Assembly: GCF_000143415.4 (NCBI RefSeq)
Contig: NW_003314302.1
Span: 1,529,208 to 1,593,207, forward strand
Source: Selaginella moellendorffii
Taxonomy: Eukaryota; Streptophyta; Lycopodiopsida; Selaginellales; Selaginellaceae
DNA length: 64,000 nt
Direction: 5' to 3'
Position 1 is the first letter of the stretch. The number at the start of each line of letters is the position of its first letter. Shown here in pieces: positions 20,606 to 32,390 of the stretch. The notes under the pieces were generated by a model. That model saw only the letters and a program-made list of their open reading frames with translations. It was not told the origin of the DNA and did no database searches. A program made the translations under genes and the position numbers.

Positions 20606-23210
20606 GAACTGGAAATCTTCTTGCCCGCGCTGCCGCCGCGCCCTTGCGTTTCACAGCGCCGATCGAAATGCCGGTATCGATCGATCGAGCAAGTTATCCA
20701 AGAAAGAAATCGATCGATGGCGTCGCGCGAGGGCAAGAAAGAAGAAACAAGAGAGGAGAGGATTACACCGTGGATGGATCGATGAGAAGCAACTCAATCG
20801 CAGCGAGAGATCGATCGATCGATGGAAGGCGCAAAATTCCGGACGTCTCACCGCTACAAGCTTTTAAATCAAACCTCAAGAAAATAGAGATTTTCTTCGT
20901 AGAATATGCTTTGGAGATGCCGCGGCTGGCCACGTAGGCCCCACGTCAGCAGGTGAAATGTAACCTTGTGGCCGCCGGCGAACCATCGATTCGCCGTTAT
21001 AATCCAACGGTCAAGTCAAAAGGGTTGAAACTGTTGACTTTGGGCATTTTATTTCTACTTTGGGTGAGCTATATCGACTCGCTTTTCTGTTATCAATTTT
21101 TTTCTAGGCCTATAATTAAGATTCTAGAGGAGCTCCTGGCCCAGGTAATCCACTCCAAGTTAAAATTCCAAGAAGATGATTATAATAGTGTAATGTACAT
21201 GATTCCCTCTGGTCAAAAGAGGGGGTTGTGTGCCCTAAATTCTTCTGGACTTTTGTTCTCGAATGGTGGTGTGGTCCTAACAAGAGAGAACGTTTCGTTT
21301 CGTAGAGAAACTTCTTGAATAGAAAGAAAGCAAATAATAATAAGAATAAATAAAATAACAATAGTAATAATAAATATAAAATCCTAGCTCACCTTTTGAG
21401 AATGAATAACAAGAACATGTCTTTCTACCTGCATGAAACATGTGCCCAGCTCTTTATTCACACAAATACTTTTCCGGTTTCTACCACCGCCAAAATCTTC
21501 TCCTTGCCATGAAATTCCATTTAGACATTGTTAAAGCGTTTTTTTAATGTTTTCATCTATCCTCTGGACAACCAAACAACGATTTGACGAAATCTTGGAT
21601 CGACCAGATGGACGGCAGCAGATTCGTTATAAGATCCTATTCCGTGCGAGTGTCATTAATTTGGCCATGTCCGTTACGTGCAACATTTGCCATTGTTGCA
21701 AAACAGCCAAATTGGCCGTTTCCCTGGAAACTTTAACACCTCAGTGTCGGCCCAAATCTAGGGCCTCTACGCAATACTCCAAACTTCCATGCCTAGATTA
21801 TACGATCCCCAAGTTTTCACACAACATCACTCAATCAATCAAACAAAACATCTTTCGATAACGTGAAACTTGGCATCTTGTTTGACCAACTTAGAACATT
21901 ATTCATCCCTAGTGTGTTTGTTTGCCTGTCAACCTTTTTGTAGGGTCTGGAAAGTTGTTGTCGTGGTGGTAGTTTTTGTCTTTGATCTTGGCCTTGGGTT
22001 GATGGAATTTTATTTTTGTGGGACTGCTTGATGAAATACAATGACCCGGGCCGTTACGAAGGTTCAATTTTTGTGGCATCAACAACTTGTGATTATTGAC
22101 ACCAGCGTTTACATTTTCTTTCTTTCTTTGTTTGTTATTATTAAAAGGTCTTGTTGGTGAGTTCCTTTATGACGGCCAAGTTTATATAATAGTATATAAA
22201 TCGTGAGTGAGATCACGGCGTGATCACAAGCTCAACGTCATCTCCTATGGAAGCTCAACACGTATATCAAAGAGCCCACTGGTATCGACGTGTATATTTG
22301 GAAAAAGCCGTGGCCAAGTTTCGTTGTCTGATCAGATTTTCAGTCTCGATCTTATGGCCCCCTTTGGCAACAAAGCAGTAGATTTACGACACGGACACGC
22401 AACGATCAGAGAGTGAGAAAGATGTGAAGATCGATTCATCCTTGAATGATTCTCACGCCGAAAGTCCCCACGAAGAAAAAAAAAATTGGAGTTCTTTCTT
22501 TCTTTCATTGTTGTCCACACAGACGGTGAACACGGATTTATGTTGTGTCCTATAATAACAAAACTCGCACGCAATCTAATCCCTTTTCCGCTTAGAACCT
22601 AGTCAGAGTCATTTTTTTTTCCTTGAACGAACGAAGAAAGAGTCGTGTTTCGAGAGAGGTGTCGTTGTCCCTCAACACCAACAAAGGCTCCATCTTTGGT
22701 TGCAAATGTCCTTACTTGAAACTGGATCGATACGACTTGAAAGTGATGGAAATGGACGTGATGCTTTTCTAAATATTTGGTTTTTCCTTGGGGATAGAAT
22801 TTGGTTGGTTAGAATCTTCCCCCTCTCCAATCTATGGATCGAGTGTTGCCAAGTGAGAATTGAATCCATCCAACACTTAGGTTGGGCTCGATCCTTGCGA
22901 AGATTGCATTGAACTCCGACACGGACGAAGGCGTTAAACTGGTTCCCCGAGAATTTTCTCGGTGGGGGATTGAGACAATGAGACCCCACAAAAGCAACAC
23001 CTCCTTAAATTTGCAACATGCCACAAAACGATAGATTTCTTGTCAGCTACATTCTATGCAGGATCGATCCATACAAAAAACGCACAAAGACACAAGCTTT
23101 AAACATTGTGGCTGGGACGTATCAATCAACCAAACAGCAAAGCTGGTGGAATCTAGGGCTAATTCGCGGGTGTTTTTTAAAATTTAGGTTTAGGGTTCTT
23201 GGCAGACGCC
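20606..23210. other. Intergenic, MYB promoter side and empty DNA
   Basis: The first 250 bases upstream of the MYB ATG contain several GATCGATC runs (near 20676-20695, 20708-20717 and 20806-20823). Around 21011-21043 there are three TTGAC W-box cores on both strands (GGTCAAGTCAA and GTTGACT). The remainder holds poly-pyrimidine and AT-rich stretches with no gene I can support; open stretches near 22672-22989 show no family motif. Confidence 0.45.
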
Positions 23211-24563
23211 ATGGCGGTGGCGGCCGCGCAGGCGCCCTTGCAGGTAAGGCAACTCTAGCTGCTAGATTTCTCTCTCATATGCCTTTCAGCTCAATGGATT
23301 CCACTGCGCCGCCGCAGAGCCTGGTAAGAACAGTGATTTTCTGTTCTCGATCTCAAAATTTCGTCTAGATTTGGAGGCTGAGCTACCACGCAACTCGTTC
23401 TCACTGTCTCGTCACATTGAGAGGTCGTGGGATCACTGGAGACGCATTGGAGCTCCGAAGTTCATGGTGGCGCCCATGGTGGATCAATCCGAGCTGCCCT
23501 TCCGGATGCTGTGTAGAAAATATGGGGCCACTGGAGCCTACACTCCAATGCTCCACGCTCGTCTCTTCTCGGAAGATAGAAAATATCGAAACTACGAGTT
23601 CACGACTTGTCCGGTAAATGAAAAGCCTTCGTTTTTCTTTGTTACTTTTCTCTGCTGCTTTTGTTTTCTTACAACGTCATGGCAGGAAGATCGGCCATTG
23701 CTGATACAATTTTGTGCTAATAACCCGGATACGTTGCTCGCAGCAGCAAAACTCGTGGAACCATTTTGCGACTACATTGACATCAACCTGGGGTAAGAAG
23801 CTCTACGGTTTCTCTATAACTTATCGCTGGCTATGGCTATCCCAGGTGTCCGCAAAGGATAGCCAAGCGAGGAAACTATGGAGCGTTCCTCATGGATGAC
23901 TTACCTCTAGTTCAGGCACTGGTAACAAAGCTCGTCTCCAACTTGGACGTTCCAGTTTCGTGCAAGATTCGGATGTTTCCCAGCCTCGACGACACCATCT
24001 CATACGCAAAGATGCTGGAGAGCTCGGGGTGCTCGCTGCTGGCAGTCCACGGCCGGACGAGGGAGCAAAAGTGCTCGAGAACAGTGAGAGCCGACTGGGA
24101 GGTGATCCGAGCAGTGAAGCAGGCTTTGCGAATTCCCGTTTTGGCGAATGGAAACATTCGCTCGCTGGAAGACGCCGAGAGATGCATCCAGGAAACAGGA
24201 GTGGACGGTGTTTTGTCTGCGGAATCACTGCTCGAGAATCCAGCGCTCTTTGCTGGATACAGAACTTTCAAACCCAGTGACAGCGAGGACGACGAGCAGG
24301 GGTCGAGTAAACTTATGATCGATCCTGTGACTTTGCTCATGGAATACTTGGATCAGTGCGAGAAGTATCCGGCTCCGGACAAGTGTATCCGTGCTCATGT
24401 TCACAGGCTGCTGGGTGAATGGTTTCGAGTTCATCCTGATCTTCGCGAGAAACTGAACAGGGAACACAAGGTGGATAGTACCTGGCTGAGGGATCTGGGA
24501 AGGGAGATGTTGGAAAGGATGAGACCAAAGCTTGGTGAAGTTGCTGAGGAAGCCAGTGACTAA
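23211..24563 (+). CDS. tRNA-dihydrouridine synthase, DUS1-like
   Basis: Five exons: 23211-23243, 23290-23323, 23369-23613, 23686-23792, 23846-24563 (378 aa); introns are 45-72 nt. The ATG at 23211 opens MAVAAAQAPLQ and all exon phases join cleanly. FMN/TIM-barrel motifs: MVAPMVDQSELPFR near residues 53-66, then PLLIQFCANNPDTL, DYIDINLGCPQ with the expected catalytic Cys at about 141, RGNYGAFLMDDLP, VHGRTREQK and PVLANGNIRS. The ending carries a basic helical tail (LREKLNREHK) typical of DUS1-type proteins. The enzyme uses FMN and NADPH to reduce uridines in the tRNA D-loop, by homology U16/U17. The N-terminus is only weakly like a targeting peptide, so location is open. The gene is intact and shows no odd composition. 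Confidence 0.93.
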
Positions 24564-25910
24564 ACTAAGAGTTTTCAAGATTTTTGGACTCGAAGCACTC
24601 AGATTTTTTCTTCCAGATATGGGGTTATGTTTTTGGCGGAGATGGTGATTCCTGATAATTTTCTGAGTGCAGAACTTATTACGGGTCATTAGCAGACCAC
24701 AAATTTTATGGTAATCTGCCCATAAACAATGTATATGTATATGTATTATATAAATTGATTTATAGATTTAAATATACAAAAGATTGGTGAATCTTAAAAT
24801 TTTGGTATCGCATTATATAAGTAGGTTCAATACAAAATTTAGTAATAAGATTGGTGAATTCTAAATTTCAACATCATTCATAGAAAATCTATATCTTCAT
24901 ATAATTAAGTTATTATGAATCTGTTAGTTTTCTGAATATTTAGTAATTAACCCAATTAGTTTTTTTTAAAATAATTTTTATTGGATCTAAGATCATAGTT
25001 TATAGATTCTAATAAATCAATATAAATTGTAAAAAACAATATAATTACAATTTGTAACTCATGTGAGATTTAGATATATTGTCATTGTGATCTTTAAAAC
25101 TTTAAAAAATATATAGGGATAAAATACACATTAAAAGCCAAAGCCAAAAAGATGGTCTTATATTTCAAATAATTTTGTTGTGAAACTATATTGGCAAGTC
25201 TCTTTATGCATTAAGAGCTTGTTTATTATGTAATTACCTCTTTTTCAATTTATGCTACATATAGTATCGGAGTACATAGTATGGGTTTGATTTTTATTAA
25301 TTAATGGTTACTTAAAATATAATATGCCCTTGAGAAAAATATATTCTTACCCTTAAAATTAAAATCATGCATTTATAAATATGCTATTTGTCATGTAAAA
25401 CATCTACAGACAAAGGGATCTAATATAAGATTACAATATGAGGGGATGACCAATTATTTCACACAGACATTGATATCTTTAAAGAGGGTGAGTATAGCTT
25501 ATGTGATTATAAAATGAAAATTATATATATTATCAGTATGAATTTTTGGAACTTTAAGGGATATATAGGGATAAAATACCCATTTAAGCAATTTCCCCTT
25601 TTCTAATTGATTAAAGGGAGAGAGATAAAGTGTATTACACAATTAATTCTAAAAATTCAATTTCAAAATATAAGCATTTATTCTTATAGTTATTTGTGCT
25701 AAATTTTAGCACTGGTTACCATCAATTGAATCATATTGAGGTGTGGATAAACCAGGTTTGTTTGGATTTAATTCTTTATATATCGGAAAGGTGCAAGTAA
25801 TTCCATTCCTTGATACTTGAACATAATCCACAGTCCAAGGAGCACTTATTCATTGAAATCCACTAGAAGAAAGTCCATGTCTCATTGAGAAAAAATTAAT
25901 TCATGTCCCA
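24564..25910. other. AT-rich intergenic zone
   Basis: Strongly AT-rich after the DUS 3' end. Around 25735-25850 the bases resemble those at 9675-9790, next to the other PLAT-like fragment. No gene is supported. Confidence 0.5.
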
Positions 25911-26104
25911 CTCCTTGTATATTGATTAAGAGAACATGCTTCAAAATCATTGCCATCATTGTTTAAATTGTAAAAATAAACTGTTGTCTCTGCTATTTGA
26001 TTAAATGTTGGAGCAAAGGCAATAGTTACAGATACATCTCCATCAGTGCCATATCTATTTAAAATATTTCCACATTTAGTTTAAATTGTAATTTCATAGT
26101 TGCA
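25911..26104 (-). pseudogene. PLAT-domain-like exon with one in-frame stop
   Basis: The minus strand shows an acceptor (TTTTTGCAG, ending 26105) followed by an open stretch with the PLAT/LH2 pattern: CNYEITI, one TAA, TKCGN, then RYGTDGDVSVTIAF, and later NLNNDGNDFEAC, where the family has a GxNDFERG-like segment. Apart from the TAA at about 26084 the frame is open for 64 codons and ends in TGA at 25911. No signal-peptide exon was found nearby. PLAT proteins of plants are small secreted or ER stress proteins. It is read as a remnant, related to the fragment at 9690-9845. Confidence 0.48.
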
Positions 26105-26373
26105 CTGCAAAAATTTTGTAAAATTAATTAGTAAGTAGGAAAATAATACTAACAACACAAATTCCATAAATAACAATGTAAACTAAAACTTATTCCTAAC
26201 ACAAAAATGCTCTTATTTAAATGCACAAATACTGGTGACCTATAAAGGTCCCGAGTAAAAATTTCTAGAGAGAGATTATTTTGTATTCGGTCCAAGAAAC
26301 GGTCTGGTCAACATTCAAACTTCAAAGGCCTAAAGGAAAGAGCCCTAATTTCCGAAAGGGGAAAAGCAAAGCC

Positions 26374-27079
26374 ATGAATCTTCTTCATGCTCTTGTTCTT
26401 CTTCTTCCTCCTCTGGCGCTGGGCAGCATTCGTGCAGACGCGATCGCTCCCTCCGGCCCAGCGGTGGAGGACTGCCAATCGCTCCAACCGCTGCTCTCGC
26501 CGTGCGTACCTTACGTCCAGGCCCGCCAGGCGGCTCCATCGGACGATTGCTGCACGGGTCTTGAGCACGTCGTCCGATCCAATGCGAGCTGCGCCTGCGA
26601 TCTCAAGCCCATGGCCTCGGGCGTCGCGAGAGACAATGTGACACTCGCCATGCTCGATCTTCCCAAGCTCTGCAGCCTCGCAGTCTTTGATCCCTCTTCC
26701 ACTTGCAACATCCGAGGTAAACTTCCTCTCGCTCTTCTTCCTTCCAGTCCTGGAATGGATCCAAAGTTCCTTCGTTAGTTCCTGGTCTTTTGCTCGTTCT
26801 CTGGATCGATGAACTGTTCTTCTTCGAAGTCCCTGTTTATTGCCTGTTTCCTTTTCCTTGATGCTCGGCACCATCAATGACTTTCCAGTTTCTTTGGCAG
26901 CGAGCTCTTTGTCACCACCTCCAAGTTTCATGCCCCCTACACCACTGATACTCTCGTCCGCGGATTATTCCTGGAGCTCACGGCCATGGATGCTCCCAGT
27001 CTTTCTCGTCGCGATAGATTTTTTTCTCATCTATCAGTTTTCCACTCGATTCGATGCAGCTGCGCAAGTAAAAAAGTGA
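26374..27079 (+). CDS. Non-specific lipid-transfer protein-like, membrane-anchored (LTPG type)
   Basis: Exons 26374-26716 and 26901-27079 with a 184-nt intron give 173 aa. MNLLHALVLLLPPLALGS is a signal peptide. Residues about 35-115 hold the eight-cysteine motif of the 2S-albumin/LTP fold: C, C, CC (DDCC), CxC (SCACD), C and C (LCSL...STC), in the right order. A Ser/Pro-rich linker and a hydrophobic segment (WMLPVFLVAIDFFLIYQF) follow, as in GPI-anchored LTPGs, though the last 12 residues are charged, which is unusual for a GPI signal. A second in-frame acceptor at 26888 would add four residues (VSLA). Function by family: binding or moving lipids at the cell surface, often for cutin or wax. 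Confidence 0.82.
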
Positions 27080-27535
27080 TTTTGTTCTTTATTAGTTCGT
27101 TGCCATCAAGAGAAAGACTAACGGACTAAACAAATGCAAGCTTTTGGTTTGTTTTCTTCGATCGCCGCCCATGGATGACTATCTGCCTTTGTTTATCGAT
27201 TTCTCTCGTCTTTTGATGTTGCACGAAGTGAAGGACTCCACAAAAGCTACGGAAACAATGGCCCGCCACGATACAAGAAAGGACTTTCCTGGAATCATTT
27301 TGGTATGAACTCAAGGACACGGGAATATCTTACAGCTCGAGTAGCTTTTTCGTACTTTTTCCACTCCACAACGTTGATTGAGAACCACCGGATATGCACT
27401 ACATTGCTTCAGATAAAAGTGATAAGATCTGGTGTCCTTGGAAGAACATCTTTGACTTCTCGAGATTCCTGCCAGCAGACGGTCAGAATCTCAAACAGTA
27501 GCGATCCCAAAGTGCTAAAGACATGGCAAACCTTG
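27080..27535. other. Intergenic between nsLTP and BAHD genes
   Basis: About 450 bases holding the nsLTP 3' UTR and the BAHD promoter. No further gene was recognised. Confidence 0.5.
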
Positions 27536-27542
27536 TATAAAT
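27536..27542 (+). promoter_or_regulatory. TATA box of BAHD gene
   Basis: TATAAAT lies 38 nt before the ATG at 27580 in otherwise GC-balanced sequence. The short distance implies a very short 5' UTR. Confidence 0.5.
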
Positions 27543-27579
27543 TATAAGCGGAGACCTCCACAGACGATGTCAAGTAGCC

Positions 27580-28821
27580 ATGAAGTTCGAGTCCAGGCAG
27601 CACGATATCATCAAGCCAAAGCTTCCTTCTCCAGCACGGGAGCCGATAGCTCTGTGTGTCCTCGATCAAATCTCAGCTCGCAACTACATAACGTTTGTCT
27701 TGCTGTTTGCACCACCTCAGGATCAGCCACTGTCCTCGGAAAGTCTCAAGAAATCCCTGTCCGGAGCACTGTCCGTGTGTTATCCTTTGGCAGGCCGCTA
27801 TCGACTCCTCCCCGGCGACAAAGGCCTCGAGCTGGAATGCAACGATCGTGGAGTTGACTTCTTCGAGGCATCTATGGATGAAAAGCTGGAGAGCTTTGAG
27901 GAGTCACGCTGCAACGTCCTGTGTCCCTGTGGCGAGTTTCCAGCCGAAGATGTCACGGAAGTTCCTCTACTGCTCGTCCAGTTGACAAGATTTAAATGCG
28001 GAGGCTGGAGCTTGGGCGTAGCGATGCATCACAATGTTGGAGATGGAGCTGCCATGGACCTGTTCATGAAAACGTGGTCTCACTTTGCTTCAGGAGGCCA
28101 TGATCCCGTTCACCCTCCCTGTTTCGATCGTTCCTTCTTCAATTCCAGCAAGATCTCGCCGGCTCTAGAGTATGGCCAGGATTATACTTCTCTTTTCAAG
28201 ACCTCTGCCAAGATCAAGCCTTGCATGTTTCGCTTCACCAGCAGCCAGATCCAAGTTTTGAAGAACCAATGCGATGGAAACTACACCCGCTTCGAAGTCT
28301 TGGCAGCTCACATCTGGAAATACAGCACCAAGCTTCGTAAAAAAGCGTGGAAGGAAGCCAAGCTTGTCATACCTGTGGATGGAAGGACTCGACTTCCGGG
28401 TCTTCCCAAGGAGTACTTTGGAAACGCGACTTTCTCCGCGCAAGCCATCGCTCAAGTTGACGAGCTGGTGGCAAAACCACTGTCTTTTGCCGCAAAGATT
28501 GTCCACGACGCCATCCAGAACGTATCAGGCGTTTACATCGGCGGGTTCTTGGATTGGATCCAGCAGCAGCACAACGTCGACATGATTCCATCACTGTGGT
28601 CGGAACCAATCGTGCTTACCAGCTGGACTCGATTTTCTCTGTACGAGCTGGAATTTGGATGCGGGACGCCTGTGCTTGTCACCAGCCCTGGAGTGCGATT
28701 GGCCGATACCGTCGTCTTTCTCCCGTGGTCGAGAGATGGAACCATGACCGTTGTCATCCAGCTTGGTGAGGAGGAGAGGGAAAATTTGCTTGCCAGCCCC
28801 GAGTTCCTGGTTACTCCTTGA
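27580..28821 (+). CDS. BAHD acyltransferase, HCT-like
   Basis: Intronless, 413 aa, ATG at 27580. The catalytic HxxxD motif is HNVGD, residues 151-155, in the usual context (GVAMHHNVGDGAAM). The second family motif, normally DFGWG, reads EFGCG near residue 356 with the usual flanks (SLYELEFGCGTP). Other landmarks: YPLAGRY near 68-74 and the Thr-rich FEVLAAHIWK segment in the centre. BAHD enzymes move acyl groups from CoA thioesters to alcohols or amines in the cytosol; HCT-type members make hydroxycinnamoyl esters for lignin precursors. Asp and Trp of DFGWG are replaced by Glu and Cys; this motif is structural rather than catalytic, so activity is not excluded. Length is a little under the family's usual 430-450. 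Acceptor and donor are unknown. Confidence 0.92.
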   Translation: MKFESRQHDIIKPKLPSPAREPIALCVLDQISARNYITFVLLFAPPQDQPLSSESLKKSLSGALSVCYPLAGRYRLLPGDKGLELECNDRGVDFFEASMDEKLESFEESRCNVLCPCGEFPAEDVTEVPLLLVQLTRFKCGGWSLGVAMHHNVGDGAAMDLFMKTWSHFASGGHDPVHPPCFDRSFFNSSKISPALEYGQDYTSLFKTSAKIKPCMFRFTSSQIQVLKNQCDGNYTRFEVLAAHIWKYSTKLRKKAWKEAKLVIPVDGRTRLPGLPKEYFGNATFSAQAIAQVDELVAKPLSFAAKIVHDAIQNVSGVYIGGFLDWIQQQHNVDMIPSLWSEPIVLTSWTRFSLYELEFGCGTPVLVTSPGVRLADTVVFLPWSRDGTMTVVIQLGEEERENLLASPEFLVTP

Positions 28822-31800
28822 ATCATCTGTGGATTAAATATAAATAACGTCAGCAGTGTGATAGAACAATGCCGGGATCTCGTCCTATCCTCCACAGAAC
28901 TTGCAAAACACGAACGATCAAGAAGCTCAGGCTCCGGCAAGATTCACATGAAAGGATCCAAGAAACGCGAGAAATCCTACGAAATACAGCCCTCGCCAGG
29001 CGATCCAGAACAATGCCGTCGGTCGTCATGGGCAGAGCTACCAATCAGGAGAATGCCAGGAAATCACAGCGCTCACCTCGCGATTCCGAAATATATCGCT
29101 AGAGCCCTAGAAATGCGAGGGTTAGTTATTTTTAGTAAGTAACTATAAATGGGAAAGCAAAAGGCTAAAGGTAGTTAGTTAAAGGATTATATAAGTTAAG
29201 GGTTTAAAAGAGGATGGGTTGGCGATGAAAGTGTTGACGATTCGGATCTTTTGGGCAAGGATTCTTGCTATCAAATAAGTTCCACATCTTCTTCAAACAC
29301 AAAGTGGAGACCCCAGAAGTAACAAAGCTCACTGGTTTCGACTCTTTGGCAAGAGATTGACCAAGGGCGACGTAGATACACTACACACGTGGATCATCTC
29401 TGTCCAGGAGGAGTCGAAGCTCCCAAAACTTGACTAGAAGACTTCCATGGAGTTCGTGGCGCTGTGTTAACTTTGCTAGCATCATAAACCTTTTATCATT
29501 TTCCATTTCTTACATTTAATTTGAACGAAAGTGATTCCAAACTTTGGTGCCAAGGGATTCATGAGTAAAAGTAGACAATGAGCAAGCTCTCCCTCACATA
29601 ATAAATGCATTGCGTTGTGATCAAGCCCCAACCACTCTTCCCCTTCATACTCCCAAACTGCACCTTTTTCGTGAATAACTTATGAGGTGATGGTTTTAAA
29701 AAGCATATAGTAGGTCTGTGTATCTTGCTAGAAAGCAAAATATTCACAAGAGAACAAGGATGCCTCGAAAGAAGAGTGGCATGTTGACTAAGCCAAGGCC
29801 CTCTTTGATGGAATGGATGAAGGTCAACAATTAGTACCCTAATTTTACACAAGTCTATATTTAAAGGTAATGGTTTAGGAAAAGCTTTTAGAATGCCAAA
29901 ATATCACAATTTTTCTATTATTATTATTATTGTTATTTTATAGGACATTGTAAAGTGAAGAATTATCGGTATTATAATATTCTAGAAATATGCATAACGA
30001 TAAGGAAAAAGAATTTTTGCAATTTTTACTAATTTTTTTATTTTTTATCTATGCAAGTTGTAAATTATTTGAATATTTTCAATTCCAAGCCCCTAAACAA
30101 ACATAATGTAGATATAAAAATTTATTTTTATTCATGTTTATATTTATTCATTATTTAGGGTTAATAGATGTAATGAAGCCATATATTCATAATTTGATTG
30201 TAGATGGTCAATTTTTATTTCACTTTAAAATCAAGTGAAAAATTATTTTTATACCCATCAATTTCCTCATCACTATTGATGAAAATATTTCTCATTGCAT
30301 GGGTTTCCTAATGATTGCATTAAAAAAACAAGAAATTTTTACAAAACTAAAAAGATGTCAAATAAATTAATTATAACATCCATGCTCAAAACTATGGAAA
30401 ATGACAAAACTATTATAGAGAAATCAAAAGGTTATACATAAAAAATTTATTTATATTAAAGTTCTAAATAAATAAATAAAAATAATATAGATATTGCTCA
30501 ACTAAACTAGTGAGCAAATAAATATTTAATTTTAGTTAGCATAATAGTTTTTTAAAAGAAACTTATAAATGTGATTTATTATTTATATTAAAAGATTCAA
30601 AACATCATTGAAAAAACAAAGCAAAATCTTATCTTAAAATAATTGTAGAAAATGATTTATATTTAGATCTGTACACTTCTATAATTAATAACAATGAATG
30701 TTCATTTTCTAATGTTTTAACATAGATAAAAGTAACAAAATAAAAATTATAATTTGATGGTATTATAAATAATTCTTTAACTAATTTTAATATATATGTA
30801 CATGAATTCATTAATTTAATTTTCAAATATAGCAATTTTACTCCTATAAATATAGATATGTTTAAAAACTTAATTCAATACTTAGTATATATATTAATAA
30901 TAGTCCACACCAAAAAAATTATTACCAATTTTGTATATTTAAAAACAATGTGTACAAAATACTTTAAATTAATTAATATTGAGGAAACATGATTGGAAAA
31001 GGAGATCTACATGTGGAGGAGAACTTGATTTACATTGAACAATTAAAATTGAGAAAATAGTTTTAGGAAAAGCTTTTTTTTATCATGGTTTTTTACTTAA
31101 TCAAGTAAAGATTATCACTACTTAATTTTCACACGTGTATTCTACATATTTGCCAAAAACTTTAAGCATTAATCATATAGTAATATTAGTGCAAGATTAT
31201 GTTCTATTTTTTACTTTTAAATAATAATGATTTAATAATATATTTTATTTTTATCATACATTGATGTAAATTATATTTATCTTTGTTAAATGTTGTAAGC
31301 TCATAAATTTATTACCAAGCAGTTTATATTTTTTGTGTAAAAAATGATTTGTAAAATTAGATTTTTACTTGCCAAACAATGAATGTTAATCAATATAGTA
31401 AGTTGACAGTAATATATTTCAGGACATTATTATGAATGGAGCATTGATGTAACATTAGGGACTTTTGTTTTTTTTTTAAATATTGTATTATACAGATTTA
31501 TAATTCTATAAATTTAAATCTTTATTGAAAAGATTTTCCCTTTCATTTTATTGTATCTAGGAATATATAATTTTAAAACATTTATCTTATACTTGTTGTT
31601 CTCATGAGAGAATATTCAGGTGGATAATAACTTTTATGTTTTCGCACTTACTTTGATGCATCAACATTAGGTTTTCTCCACAATGTAATCACAAGATTTT
31701 GTATACTTTGTGCATGACATAAGCATAGGAAAAACTTTTATCCCTTAAAATCATGTGGTGAAAATAAAAAAGTAGATTTTCTGAAAAACTAAAAACTGAA

Positions 31801-31922
31801 TTAAACTGAAAAAGAATAAAAGAAAAGAACAACACATAAATCTAGAAATAACTATAATATCTGTCTTGGTGTTTTACTGAAATCATGCTGGAAGAAGATT
31901 TAAAACAATCTACCTTCTAATC
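28822..31922. other. Long AT-rich intergenic zone
   Basis: The first 600 bases are GC-balanced and hold the BAHD 3' UTR. From about 29500 the sequence is very AT-rich with many short open stretches and none with a family motif. No gene, RNA or element terminus was recognised. Confidence 0.55.
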
Positions 31923-32054
31923 CTACAGCTCTACCATATTTTGTATAACAAGCTTCTGAGAGTCAAAGAGCCAGGATCTGGAGGGATGACTCTTGGTTGC
32001 CGCACCAGCCCTTGGAGCAGCAGCAAGCAACAGCAATGCAGAGTGCATTGTCAT
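31923..32054 (-). CDS. Signal-peptide-like small ORF, possibly an orphan first exon
   Basis: 43 codons from ATG at 32054 to TAG at 31923. The start, MTMHSALLLLAAAPRAGAAT, is a textbook secretory signal, and codons here are GC-rich although the DNA around is AT-rich. It may be the first exon of a lost or undetected secretory gene; no convincing downstream exon was found in the following AT-rich DNA. No family recognised. Confidence 0.28.
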   Translation of the reverse strand: MTMHSALLLLAAAPRAGAATKSHPSRSWLFDSQKLVIQNMVEL

Positions 32055-32390
32055 CCCTGAATTAAGTTGGTTAAATATTTATACATTGCCACCATATGCC
32101 TGCCATCTTGGTACCCACATTATTATGCCAGCTGAATTGGCTAAAAGGCTGAGATCAATTTAAAAAGACTACAGAAAGCAAAAAGTAACAGGAGCTACAT
32201 TTCAGTGGCCAGAAACATGTTTGAATCGGTTCCTCCATTGCAGCAAGACGGAGCCGATTATCTCACTCCAGATCGCCAGAGAAACTGGCAACTCCCAGTA
32301 GATCCCCTCGAAGGATCTCCAAACAAAGAAAGTCTCACACTTCCTGGAGCAGCCGCGGGAGAACGAAAAGCCTTCACAGGGTGCCACGTG

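Noticed and set aside
22672-23024. Open stretches before the DUS gene
   Set aside because: No ATG-initiated frame with motif or splice signals; taken as chance.
28850-29142. Overlapping small frames on both strands behind the BAHD gene
   Set aside because: Neither strand has a recognisable motif; the region is better explained as 3' UTR and flank.
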